From Granulicella sp. (GTDB taxonomy: Bacteria > Acidobacteriota > Terriglobia > Terriglobales > Acidobacteriaceae): a stretch of DNA of 45,147 nucleotides. The stretch lies in contig JANYLK010000076.1 in assembly GCA_025357875.1 (NCBI GenBank), forward strand, positions 1 to 45,147, in the 5' to 3' direction. The position numbers and the translations under genes are program-made. The notes under the pieces were generated by a model, which worked only from the letters and a program-made list of their open reading frames with translations, did no database searches and was not told the DNA's origin. This document shows, piece after piece, positions 35,506 to 43,397 of this stretch. How positions within the stretch are numbered: the first letter of the stretch is position 1; each line of letters starts with the position of its first letter.

Positions 35506-35760
35506 TCACATGCCCCATTCTTGCAACTCTTCATTGGTCATCGGATCATCAAAATTCGGCGCAATATAGGTAATTCCGGAGAGATTTTGCCCGAAGATGC
35601 GCTTGCTTGCCGTCGGGGCTTCAGAAAAAACCGGCACAATCTTCATCGCCGGACGACCCTCACGCTCAATCAGAATCTCTTCCCCACCTTCAGCGCGGAT
35701 CAGTAGCTCGGCCAGATGCTCCTGCGCCTCGCTTAATGCCACAGAACTCGCCATCGCCAC
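35506..35760 (-). CDS. Phd/YefM-family antitoxin of the VapC toxin
   Basis: An 84-aa protein starting MAMASSVALSEAQEHLAELL, with GEEILIEREGRPAMKIVPV, the Phd fold. The C-terminal tail (PTASKRIFGQNLSGITYIAP then NFDDPMTNEELQEWGM) is likely the toxin-binding extension. The start may be the ATG at 35760 or the one at 35754. The gene is immediately upstream of the PIN toxin and forms the usual antitoxin-first operon. Confidence 0.87.
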   Translation of the reverse strand: MAMASSVALSEAQEHLAELLIRAEGGEEILIEREGRPAMKIVPVFSEAPTASKRIFGQNLSGITYIAPNFDDPMTNEELQEWGM

Positions 35761-35828
35761 ACCTCCGATCTGCCGTCAGCATAGCCCGAAGTCCCGCTGT
35801 GCTCTATCCCCGCCCCACCGCTCCGCGC

Positions 35829-36003
35829 CTACCTCCCCCACCCCGCACGGCGGACTGCACCATATGCGCTGATCCGAGTCATCCCCGCCTCCTCCAACGT
35901 CCGTCCCGCCGCAATGCAGCCGGGACAGTCCGGGAAGCTCACCCCAGAATCCTACCTTGTCCTCGTGTAGATGCGCGCCGCATTTCATGCAGCTTATGGA
36001 CAC
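35829..36003 (-). pseudogene. HicB-type antitoxin remnant
   Basis: Read on the minus strand, the first frame from 36003 gives MKCGAHLHEDKV. From 35951 the adjacent frame gives DSGVSFPDCPGCIAAGRTLE then EAGMTRISAYG, and a stop at 35829. The DSGVSFPDCPGCIAAGRTLEE stretch is the unmistakable signature of HicB antitoxins (partner of HicA). The N-terminus is in another frame and the usual C-terminal DNA-binding part is missing. No hicA is visible nearby. I interpret it as a decayed fragment. Confidence 0.65.
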
Positions 36004-36021
36004 ACCAAATACGACTGTTCG

Positions 36022-37098
36022 CTAAATCCCCTCCACCAACCCACACTCCCGCGCCAACAACTCATAACTCCGCAGTCTCTTCGCGTGATCCCACACAATC
36101 GTATTCACCACTAACTCCTGAATCCCCAAAGCCGCAGCCATGGCTTCCAACTGCTCACGCACCCTCGCAGGCGTGCCAACAAAGTACCTCGGCCATTCGC
36201 CTTCCTCCGGAGTAGCGCCCCCCAGCTCCGCCAGTTTACGAATCGCATCCTCAGGAGCAGCCACTGGCCTGCGATCGTTCATCCGAATTCTGCGTTGCAG
36301 CAGCCGCACGCTTGATGCCAGAAACTCCGCCTCTTCCTCCGTCTCGGCGCAGATCACGCCCACAGCCGCCGTCGCTTCCGCGGCAGTTCGCCGCGACGAA
36401 GCGACAAACTGCCGCTGATACGCCTCGATTGCCTGCCGCGTTCCCTGGCCGAAGAAGAAGTGAGCAAACGCGTAGGGAAGCCCAAACTCCGCCGCGGCCT
36501 TCGAGCTCCACAAGCTCGACCCCAGCATCCACACGTCCGGGCCTCCCGGCATCTCCGGAGACACCCGCAAACTGCCAAACGGATGGCCCGCGGGAAATGC
36601 ATGCTCTGCTTCGCCCGGATACAAATAGGCGAGCAGCTCGCTTACCTGGTCCTCAAAATCGTCCGGCATCTTCGTCCCGCGCTCCCGCTTCAGTGCCAGC
36701 GCTTCGATCGGCCCACCGCCGGGCGCTCGCCCAAGCCCAAGATCCACCCGGTCCGGGTAAAGCGCATGCAGCGTTCGAAACACCTCTGCCACCTTGAACG
36801 CCGAGTAGTGCGGCAGCATGATTCCGCCCGAGCCGATCCTGATTAGCTTCGTCTCCCCGCCGATACGCGCCAGAACGATCTCTGGCGCCGCGCAGGCCAG
36901 CGTCTCCATGGCATGATGCTCGGACATCCAGAACCGCGTATAGCCCAACCGGTCCACCAGCCGAGCCAGCTCGATAGAGTTCTGCAACGCCTGTGCTGCC
37001 GTACTTCCATCGGCTACGGGAGATTGGTCCAGCACCGCAAGCTTCAACCCTGAAAAGTCGCCATTCGTCACAATGATTGGATGTGCTTGTAACGGCAT
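36022..37098 (-). CDS. LLM-class flavin-dependent oxidoreductase
   Basis: A 358-aa luciferase-like monooxygenase-family protein that uses reduced FMN or F420. The start is set at the ATG at 37098 (MPLQAHPIIVTNGDF), since the family core LKLAVLDQSPVADGSTAAQAL begins about 17 residues later. Diagnostic motifs are RFWMSEHHAMETLACAAPEI, IRIGSGGIMLPHYSAFKVAE, RVDLGLGRAPGG and PDVWMLGSSLWSSKAAAEFG, with GTPARVREQLEAMA at the C-terminus. It belongs to the MsnO8-like subgroup. The substrate is unknown. It is divergent from gltX over a 76-bp gap. Confidence 0.9.
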   Translation of the reverse strand: MPLQAHPIIVTNGDFSGLKLAVLDQSPVADGSTAAQALQNSIELARLVDRLGYTRFWMSEHHAMETLACAAPEIVLARIGGETKLIRIGSGGIMLPHYSAFKVAEVFRTLHALYPDRVDLGLGRAPGGGPIEALALKRERGTKMPDDFEDQVSELLAYLYPGEAEHAFPAGHPFGSLRVSPEMPGGPDVWMLGSSLWSSKAAAEFGLPYAFAHFFFGQGTRQAIEAYQRQFVASSRRTAAEATAAVGVICAETEEEAEFLASSVRLLQRRIRMNDRRPVAAPEDAIRKLAELGGATPEEGEWPRYFVGTPARVREQLEAMAAALGIQELVVNTIVWDHAKRLRSYELLARECGLVEGI

Positions 37099-37174
37099 CG
37101 ACCCACGCCTTGCGCGATCTGAGCCCCCCGAATCTCGCAGTCTGCCGTCCTGTACCATTAACGCTGAACCTCTC

Positions 37175-38683
37175 ATGACGACTTCGACTGAATCAGCTGC
37201 CCCTATTCGCGTACGCATCGCACCTTCGCCAACTGGCGATCCGCATGTAGGCACTGCCTACATCGGCCTGCTTAACTTCATTTACGCTCGCCAGCGCGGA
37301 GGCCAATTCGTCTTGCGCATCGAGGATACCGACCGCGCGCGCTTCGTCGCCACCTCCGAGCAGATGATCTTCGATTCGTTGCACTGGCTTGGCCTTGAGT
37401 GGGACGAAGGTCCCGATGTTGGTGGCCCGTATGGCCCGTACCGCCAGTCTGAGCGAACGGAAATTTATCGCGAACACGTTGAATTTTTACTTGCTAGCGG
37501 ACACGCCTACCGTAGCTTCGAAACTGCCGAAGAGCTAGATGCGATGCGCAAATCGCAGATCGCCGCGAAGCTGCCGCCGCGCTATAACGGGGCGCATCGT
37601 GAGCTTCCTCAGGTGCAAATCGATGCTTTCCTGGCTGAAGACAGGCCATACGTCATTCGGCTGAAAGTTCCAGTCGAAGGCGAGACCATCTTCCGCGATG
37701 AGCTTCGGGGCAACGTCACCTTCTCGCACAACAATGTTGACGACCAGGTCCTGATGAAGTCGGACGGTTTCCCCACATACCACCTTGCGAACGTGGTCGA
37801 CGATCACTTGATGCGCATCACGGATGTGATCCGCGCTGAAGAGTGGATCTCATCCACGCCGAAGCATGTGCTGCTCTACAGGGCATTTGGTTGGGATATT
37901 CCTCGCTTCTGGCACATGCCTTTGCTGCGCAATCTGGACAAGAGCAAGATCTCCAAGCGTAAGAATCCCGTCTCGCTGATCTATTACCGCGAGAGCGGGT
38001 TCCTGCCGCAAGCGCTGCTCAACTTCCTCGGTCTGATGGGCGGAGGAATGGCGCAGCCCACGGAACAGGAGATCGTCTCGAAGGGTATGAACGTCAAGGA
38101 GGGCGACATCTTCTCGCTCTCCGACATGCTGGAGAAGTTTGACTTTAGACGCATATCGCTGGGCGGTCCCGTATTCGATCTGACGAAGCTGAAGTGGCTC
38201 AACGGCGAATATCTACGCGCGCTTTCGTCCGAGAAATTTTTCGATGCGCTGCGCGCGACGATCTTCTCAGACGACTATCTACGCCGGATTGCACCGCTGG
38301 TGCAGACCCGCATCGAAACACTGGCGCAATTCGGCGATATGACTGATTTCTTCTTCAAGGACGATGTAATGCCTGCGCCGGAGGTATTCATCCCTAAGAA
38401 GCACACGCTGGAAGAGACACTCGCCTTCGCGGCCGAACAGCTTACTGTGCTTGAGGCAACTGTCTTCGCGGTCGAAGATTTGGAGCCTGCGCTCAAGCAG
38501 CTTGGCGTCGAGAAGGAGTGGTCGGTAAAAGATAACTTCATGCTGCTTCGCGCTATCTTAACCGGGAAGATCGCCAGCCCGCCGCTGCTCGAATCGCTGA
38601 TGGTCTTCGGCAAGGCTCGGTCGCTCGACCGAATGCGGCGCTTCCTCGACACACAGAAACGCCAAGCGAATTCACGCCACTAA
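37175..38683 (+). CDS. gltX: glutamyl-tRNA synthetase
   Basis: Charges tRNA-Glu with glutamate. From the ATG at 37175 (MTTSTESAAPIRVRIAPSPT) it is 502 aa; an earlier in-frame start would add an unrelated 34 residues inside the divergent promoter region. The HIGH-type motif is HVGT at residues 24-27, the KMSKS-type loop is KISKR at 258-262, and FVLRIEDTDRARFVATSEQM, DGFPTYHLANVVDDHLM and LLNFLGLMGGGM are all typical. Class I, complete. Whether it is discriminating or non-discriminating cannot be told. Confidence 0.97.
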   Translation: MTTSTESAAPIRVRIAPSPTGDPHVGTAYIGLLNFIYARQRGGQFVLRIEDTDRARFVATSEQMIFDSLHWLGLEWDEGPDVGGPYGPYRQSERTEIYREHVEFLLASGHAYRSFETAEELDAMRKSQIAAKLPPRYNGAHRELPQVQIDAFLAEDRPYVIRLKVPVEGETIFRDELRGNVTFSHNNVDDQVLMKSDGFPTYHLANVVDDHLMRITDVIRAEEWISSTPKHVLLYRAFGWDIPRFWHMPLLRNLDKSKISKRKNPVSLIYYRESGFLPQALLNFLGLMGGGMAQPTEQEIVSKGMNVKEGDIFSLSDMLEKFDFRRISLGGPVFDLTKLKWLNGEYLRALSSEKFFDALRATIFSDDYLRRIAPLVQTRIETLAQFGDMTDFFFKDDVMPAPEVFIPKKHTLEETLAFAAEQLTVLEATVFAVEDLEPALKQLGVEKEWSVKDNFMLLRAILTGKIASPPLLESLMVFGKARSLDRMRRFLDTQKRQANSRH

Positions 38684-38815
38684 GTTTCGCTCGTGCGGGT
38701 CAACTGGCTGGCACTCTACATCAATGTTGGCCGATTGCGTAGTGTGAGCAAACGCTGGAGCTGTGGTTAGGGCCGGCAAATAACCCGACAAGCTATGATT
38801 GGAGTGGAGTAGGCG

Positions 38816-39466
38816 ATGACGACGCAATACTATTCGGGGCCAAATTACGGCAGCAGATTACTGGGATTAGCGCTGGCGCTGCTGTTGGGCGCGGTGGCGG
38901 TGGTGTTGGTGGTGCGGCACGCGACATCGGGTGCGTTGGGACGGATCGCGACGCTGATCACCGGCCGCTCAACCAGCTTCGATACGTCGGTGCCGACGGT
39001 GGTGGAAAAGATACAGCGACTTAGCCGCCTGGAGACGGTGGTGTACTCGCTGGACACGGTGGTGGAAGGCGACCGGACGTCGCCCATACTGCCGGATGCG
39101 CTGGCTGGGGACAGGATTCTACTGGTTGTGCATGGCGAGTCAATTGCGGGTATTGACTTCGCGCAATTGAAGCCGGAGGACGTGCGGATCGAGGGCGGCA
39201 CGCGCAGCATTCATGTCACGCTGCCCGTGTCGCAAATATTTGTGACAAGTTTGGATAACCAGCACACGCGTGTGTATGCGCGGACGACTGGGCTACTGGT
39301 TCCGGTCGATCAGAATCTGGAGTCAGACACGCGGGCGAAGGCACAGGACCAGTTGCAGAAGGCGGCGTTGTCCGACGGGATCCTGGATACCGCGCGGAAG
39401 AATGCTCGAGCTACGCTGACGACGCTGCTGTATTCACTTGGTTTTGAGCATGTTGATGTGACGTAG
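38816..39466 (+). CDS. DUF4230-family membrane-anchored protein
   Basis: A 216-aa protein with one N-terminal helix (LLGLALALLLGAVAVVLVVR, about residues 15-34), then a DUF4230 body. The body has VPTVVEKIQRLSRLETVVYS, GIDFAQLKPEDVRIEGGTRS, IHVTLPVSQIFVTSLDNQHT and the C-terminal helix ALSDGILDTARKNARATLTT. DUF4230 proteins are single-span envelope proteins of unknown function. A TATGAT lies 19 nt upstream of the ATG and may be its -10 box. Confidence 0.82.
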   Translation: MTTQYYSGPNYGSRLLGLALALLLGAVAVVLVVRHATSGALGRIATLITGRSTSFDTSVPTVVEKIQRLSRLETVVYSLDTVVEGDRTSPILPDALAGDRILLVVHGESIAGIDFAQLKPEDVRIEGGTRSIHVTLPVSQIFVTSLDNQHTRVYARTTGLLVPVDQNLESDTRAKAQDQLQKAALSDGILDTARKNARATLTTLLYSLGFEHVDVT

Positions 39467-39525
39467 GGTTTGAATCGTCTAGTGTCGTGAGTTGAATACT
39501 CGGCAACGATTTTAGGTAACGAATC

Positions 39526-39849
39526 ATGTCTACCTGCGCTATCATTCTTGGCATGAGGTTCCTCCCTAAGTTCGATCGCTGCGAAGGTTTGGCGGAAGAC
39601 GCGGTTGAGGCCGACGGTCGGCAAGACGCGAATATTACCGGGAGCTCGAGCGAGTCGATGGATGCGGTGGAATCGAATTTGCTGAAAACGGTGGCCTGGA
39701 TTTCGGCGGCACTGGGAGCGGTGGCGCTGGGCCTGATTGTGGGGCGAGAGATCCGGCAACGGTACAAGTTTAGCCGACGCACGCCGTATGATCTCTACTC
39801 GCACTCAGGCGATGAGCTGCCTGATGTTGATTTCGGAGTCGGTATCTAG
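39526..39849 (+). CDS. hypothetical single-helix membrane protein (107 aa)
   Basis: One hydrophobic helix (TVAWISAALGAVALGLIVG, about residues 55-73) is followed by a basic stretch, REIRQRYKFSRR, and an acidic tail. The first ATG at 39526 is adopted; ATGs at 39553 and 39658 are alternatives, the last giving a 63-aa protein that starts just before the helix. No family recognised. It is 59 nt after the DUF4230 gene and 47 nt before fabD. Confidence 0.5.
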   Translation: MSTCAIILGMRFLPKFDRCEGLAEDAVEADGRQDANITGSSSESMDAVESNLLKTVAWISAALGAVALGLIVGREIRQRYKFSRRTPYDLYSHSGDELPDVDFGVGI

Positions 39850-39896
39850 GCCGAGTTCGAAGCGCGCAGGGGCCTGGCTGGTTTACGATTGATTCT

Positions 39897-40898
39897 GTGA
39901 TTAAAACAGTATTTCTCTTTCCTGGACAGGGCTCGCAGGCTGTGGGTATGGGCCGTGAGCTGTACGACAATTTTCCTGTGGCGCGCGCGGTGTTTGACCA
40001 GGCGGATGAGGCGCTCGGGTTTGCGCTCTCGGAGATTATCTTCGAAGGGCCCGACGAGACCCTTAAACTGACGGAGCATACACAGCCGGCGATTCTGACA
40101 GTGTCGATCGCGGCGGAGCGGGTCTTGACGCAAGCGGGTGTGGTGCCTTCAATGGCGGCGGGACATTCGCTGGGGGAGTACTCGGCGCATGTCGCTGCTG
40201 GGACACTAAGTTTCGTCGATGCGGTTCGGGCGGTGCGTCTGCGCGGGCGCTACATGCAGCAGGCGGTGCCGGCGGGTGAAGGCGCGATGGCGGCGATTCT
40301 CGGGTTGGAGCCGGGCTTGATCCAAGTGATCTGCGAGCAGGTTGCGGATCAGATGACCCCGTTACCGCAGAGTGCCGAAGCGGTAAGGTTCGATGCGACG
40401 CTCGCGGTAGTATCGGCGGCGAATCTGAATTCGCCCGCGCAAACGGTGATCTCGGGTGCGGTGCGCGCGGTGGAGCGGGCGGCGGCGTTGTGCAAGGAGG
40501 CTGGGGCGAAACGGACGGTGATGCTGCCGGTGAGCGCGCCTTTCCATTGTGATCTGATGCAACCGGCGCAGAACTCGCTAGCGATTGATCTTGCGAAGCT
40601 GGAGTTTCGCGACCCGGTGTTTCCGGTGGCGGCGAATGTCAATGCGACTCTGGTCGTCACAGGCAACGTTGCGCGTGAGGCGCTGATCGCGCAGGTGACT
40701 GGAGCGGTGCGCTGGGTTGAGTGCATTGAGTTGCTGCTTGCGCAGGGAGCAACCCACTTTATCGAGGTGGGGCCGGGACGTGTGCTGAGCGGATTGATGC
40801 GGCAGATTCAGGGGAAAGATGCGGCGAACCCGGTGTTTAATGTGGAAGATCCGGCTTCGCTGGAGAAGACTTTGACGGGGCTACGAGAGGAGAAATAA
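39897..40898 (+). CDS. fabD: malonyl-CoA:ACP transacylase
   Basis: FabD loads malonyl groups onto acyl carrier protein for fatty acid synthesis. The GTG at 39897 gives MIKTVFLFPGQGSQAVGMGR. The nucleophile Ser91 lies in AAGHSLGEYSAHVAAG, and LRGRYMQQAVPAGEGAMAAI, VISGAVRAVERAA, the catalytic His in VSAPFHCDLMQPA, and FIEVGPGRVLSGLMRQI complete the set. It is 333 aa, slightly longer than usual owing to an extra loop around MTPLPQSAEAVRFDA. bcp follows after one base. Confidence 0.96.
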   Translation: MIKTVFLFPGQGSQAVGMGRELYDNFPVARAVFDQADEALGFALSEIIFEGPDETLKLTEHTQPAILTVSIAAERVLTQAGVVPSMAAGHSLGEYSAHVAAGTLSFVDAVRAVRLRGRYMQQAVPAGEGAMAAILGLEPGLIQVICEQVADQMTPLPQSAEAVRFDATLAVVSAANLNSPAQTVISGAVRAVERAAALCKEAGAKRTVMLPVSAPFHCDLMQPAQNSLAIDLAKLEFRDPVFPVAANVNATLVVTGNVAREALIAQVTGAVRWVECIELLLAQGATHFIEVGPGRVLSGLMRQIQGKDAANPVFNVEDPASLEKTLTGLREEK

Positions 40899-40899
40899 A

Positions 40900-41379
40900 A
40901 TGCAGGTTGGCGAGATCGTTGAAGATTTTACCCTTCAGAATCAAGATGGCAAGGCAGTACAACTCAGCGACTATAAAAGGTCGCCGGTGGTGCTGTTTTT
41001 CTACCCACGCGCAGACACTCCTGGATGCACGCTGGAGTCGTGCGGATTTCGGGATGCGTTTGAGAGCTTCCAAAAGGCTGGCATCGTGGTGCTTGGGATC
41101 TCGCGCGACACGGTGAAGGCGCAGAAGAAGTTCAAGGACAAGTACGAACTGCCATATGACCTGCTGGCCGACCCGGAGATGGTGCTAATCAAGCGGTACG
41201 GGCTGTTGAAGGACAAAACGATGTATGGCAAGCCTGTGACCGGCGTAGAGCGGACGACTTATGTGATTGGTGCGGATATCGGCAAGGGGCAGAGGCTGCT
41301 GCATGTGTTTCCGAAGGTGACGCCGGCGGGGCATGCCGAAGAAGTATTTGCCTTGCTGAAGACTGGCGGGAAGAGTTGA
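40900..41379 (+). CDS. bcp: thioredoxin-dependent peroxiredoxin (Bcp/PrxQ type)
   Basis: Reduces hydrogen peroxide and alkyl hydroperoxides with thioredoxin. The 159-aa protein has the active motif FFYPRADTPGCTLESCGFRD, with peroxidatic C43 and resolving C48 five residues apart, the hallmark of PrxQ. VLGISRDTVKAQKKFKDKYE and LPYDLLADPEMVLIKRYGLL also fit. AGAGGAGAAATAAA precedes the ATG, which starts one base after the fabD stop, so the two share a transcript. Confidence 0.95.
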   Translation: MQVGEIVEDFTLQNQDGKAVQLSDYKRSPVVLFFYPRADTPGCTLESCGFRDAFESFQKAGIVVLGISRDTVKAQKKFKDKYELPYDLLADPEMVLIKRYGLLKDKTMYGKPVTGVERTTYVIGADIGKGQRLLHVFPKVTPAGHAEEVFALLKTGGKS

Positions 41380-41380
41380 T

Positions 41381-42121
41381 ATGGCTGGCATGATCGCAAA
41401 CGCCGCATTGGGTTCGGCGGCGATAGGACTGCTGGGCGGCCTGCTGTATGCCTCAGAGTGGCCTACTTCGCAGATCTTTGGGCGGACGCTGATCGCCGGA
41501 AACGATCCAGAGGAGGTGGCACTGACGTTCGACGATGGGCCGAATGCTGCTACGACGCCGGAGTTGCTTGAGGTGCTGGCTCGGCATGACGTGCAGGCGA
41601 CTTTTTTTGCGATGGGGGACTTTGTGCGGCAGAAGCCGGAAATAGCGCGCCGAGTCGTCGCGGCTGGACATCTGCTGGGAAATCACACGATGAGTCATCC
41701 AAAGCTTTCATTGCAGTCGGCTGCTCGGGTGCGACAGGAACTGGCGGATTGCAACGCGACACTCGAGGATATTACCGGGGCGAAGATTGAGTACTTCCGT
41801 CCACCTTTTGGGGCGAGGCGACCGTATGTACTGCGCGTGGCGCGCGAGATGGGTCTTACGCCGGTGACGTGGAATGTGACCGGGTATGACTGGAATCCGA
41901 TTGGGGTGGACGGGATACTTGCGAACCTGGAACGTGGAATTGCGAGGAGCCGAGGCCGCGCACAGGGCTCCAACCTACTGCTCCATGATGGTGGTCATCT
42001 CGCGATGGGTGCGGCACGGATGGATACCGTTCGCGCGGTGGATCGGCTGCTGACTGCGCATAGTGAGACGGCGACGCGGTTTGTGACGGTCGACGCGTGG
42101 CGGGCTCCGGCAACATCGTAG
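41381..42121 (+). CDS. polysaccharide deacetylase (NodB/CE4) family protein
   Basis: A 246-aa protein with an N-terminal hydrophobic segment (ANAALGSAAIGLLGGLLYAS) that may anchor it to the membrane. The NodB domain shows motif 1 ALTFDDGPNAATTPELLEVL (D51, D52), motif 2 GNHTMSHPKLSL with the metal His at 102 and 106, motif 3 YFRPPFGARRPYVL, and the later VTWNVTGYDWNP and LLLHDGGH. It is a full CE4 deacetylase set. The substrate is probably an N-acetylated cell-wall or other glycan, not defined by sequence. The ATG begins one base after the bcp stop. Confidence 0.92.
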   Translation: MAGMIANAALGSAAIGLLGGLLYASEWPTSQIFGRTLIAGNDPEEVALTFDDGPNAATTPELLEVLARHDVQATFFAMGDFVRQKPEIARRVVAAGHLLGNHTMSHPKLSLQSAARVRQELADCNATLEDITGAKIEYFRPPFGARRPYVLRVAREMGLTPVTWNVTGYDWNPIGVDGILANLERGIARSRGRAQGSNLLLHDGGHLAMGAARMDTVRAVDRLLTAHSETATRFVTVDAWRAPATS

Positions 42122-42134
42122 GCAGGTGCGGGCG

Positions 42135-43352
42135 TTAGGTGGATACGGCTTCAGCGGCGAGAACTTTACGTTTGCGCTCGATTCCCCAACGGTAACCGTT
42201 GAGGCTTCCATTCTGACCGACGACGCGGTGGCAGGGGACGGCAATGGCGATGGGATTGGCTGCACATGCAGCGGCGACCGCGCGGGCGGCGGATGGCTTG
42301 CCGAGTTCGCGGGCGAGTTCGGAGTAGCTGCGTGTCTCGCCGCGTGGGATCTGCTGGAGCGCTTTCCACACGCGCTGCTGGAAGGCAGTGGCTCGAACAT
42401 CGAGCGGAAATGTGGCGGCGAGTGGATGTTCGGTGGTCTGGCTGGCTACGAAGGCTACGGCGTCGGCGAGCCACCCCGTATTGCCCTTGGCGGGGACGAG
42501 TTGAGCCTGGTCGAAGCGCTGTCGCAGGTCGGTGAGAAGCTCTGCGTCGTCTCGTCCGAAGGAGATGGCGCAGATACCGGTTGGCGAAGCGGCGACCAGC
42601 ATGCGGCCGAGCGGGCTGGGCGCGACGGCGTAGCGGATAACGAGGCCGGCGCCGCCTGCGCGCATGACGCGCGGAGTCATGCCGAGGGAATCGTTGCTGG
42701 ATTCGTAGAGACGGCTGGAGGAGCCGAAGCCGGCGTCGTAGATGGCGTCGGTGATGCGTTTGGGTGTGGTCGGCGATGTGGGACGTGCGGCGGACTTGTT
42801 TGACGAAGTGGTGGGTCTGAGGGCGTCTTTGAAGCGGGCGACACGCTGGGCTTTGGCGAACTCGCCGGGGGAGACGCCGAGGACGCGGCGAAATCCGCGG
42901 AGGATGGTGAGGCGACCGACGCCGGTTGCCTTGGCTAGGTCGGCGAGGCGGGTGCGTTCGGATGCGTGATCGGTGAGGTAGTCGGTGGCCGCGGCGATGA
43001 CGGCGGCCTGCGGATCGGGCCGTGGGATTGCTCGGTCAGGCTCGCAGCGCTTGCAGGCGCGGAAGCCGGCTTGTTCGGCTGCGGTGGCGGTGGGAAAGAA
43101 GCTGACGTTTTTCTTCGCTGGGCGGCGGCTCGGGCAGCTTGGGCGGCAGTAGATTTTTGTCGACTTGACGGCGTAGAAGAACTGGCCATCGGCGTGGACG
43201 TCGCGCTCCAGCACCTGCTGCCACTGTCGGCCGGGGAAGAGGCTGGGTATGGGCAGAGCGGAGACCGCGGATTCGGAGGATGCATTGGTGGTTTGGTCCG
43301 TTTGCGGTCGCTGGTCTGGGTGGCGTGGGTTGGACATTGGGTGCGCTCTCAT
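42135..43352 (-). CDS. ada: bifunctional Ada regulator / O6-methylguanine-DNA methyltransferase
   Basis: Ada senses methylphosphotriesters and repairs O6-methylguanine. From the ATG at 43352 it is 405 aa. The N-terminal zinc domain has Cys69 and Cys73 (YCRPSCPSR) with Cys100 and Cys103 (FRACKRCEPDR). An AraC-type HTH segment follows (RLADLAKATGVGRLTILRGF, then RVLGVSPGEFAKAQRVARFK), and the C-terminal methyltransferase has IAVPCHRVVGQNGSLNGYRW with the acceptor Cys374. Start options are a TTG at 43394 and ATGs at 43352 and 43337. It converges on the deacetylase gene. Confidence 0.95.
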   Translation of the reverse strand: MRAHPMSNPRHPDQRPQTDQTTNASSESAVSALPIPSLFPGRQWQQVLERDVHADGQFFYAVKSTKIYCRPSCPSRRPAKKNVSFFPTATAAEQAGFRACKRCEPDRAIPRPDPQAAVIAAATDYLTDHASERTRLADLAKATGVGRLTILRGFRRVLGVSPGEFAKAQRVARFKDALRPTTSSNKSAARPTSPTTPKRITDAIYDAGFGSSSRLYESSNDSLGMTPRVMRAGGAGLVIRYAVAPSPLGRMLVAASPTGICAISFGRDDAELLTDLRQRFDQAQLVPAKGNTGWLADAVAFVASQTTEHPLAATFPLDVRATAFQQRVWKALQQIPRGETRSYSELARELGKPSAARAVAAACAANPIAIAVPCHRVVGQNGSLNGYRWGIERKRKVLAAEAVST

Positions 43353-43397
43353 ACCAGTATCTTCGTTTGCGCCTCGCTGTGCGGCACTCCGCAATGT

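Noticed and set aside
42126-42803. 225-aa glycine-rich open frame on the plus strand
   Set aside because: Antisense to ada; no recognisable domain and glycine/alanine bias typical of a shadow frame.
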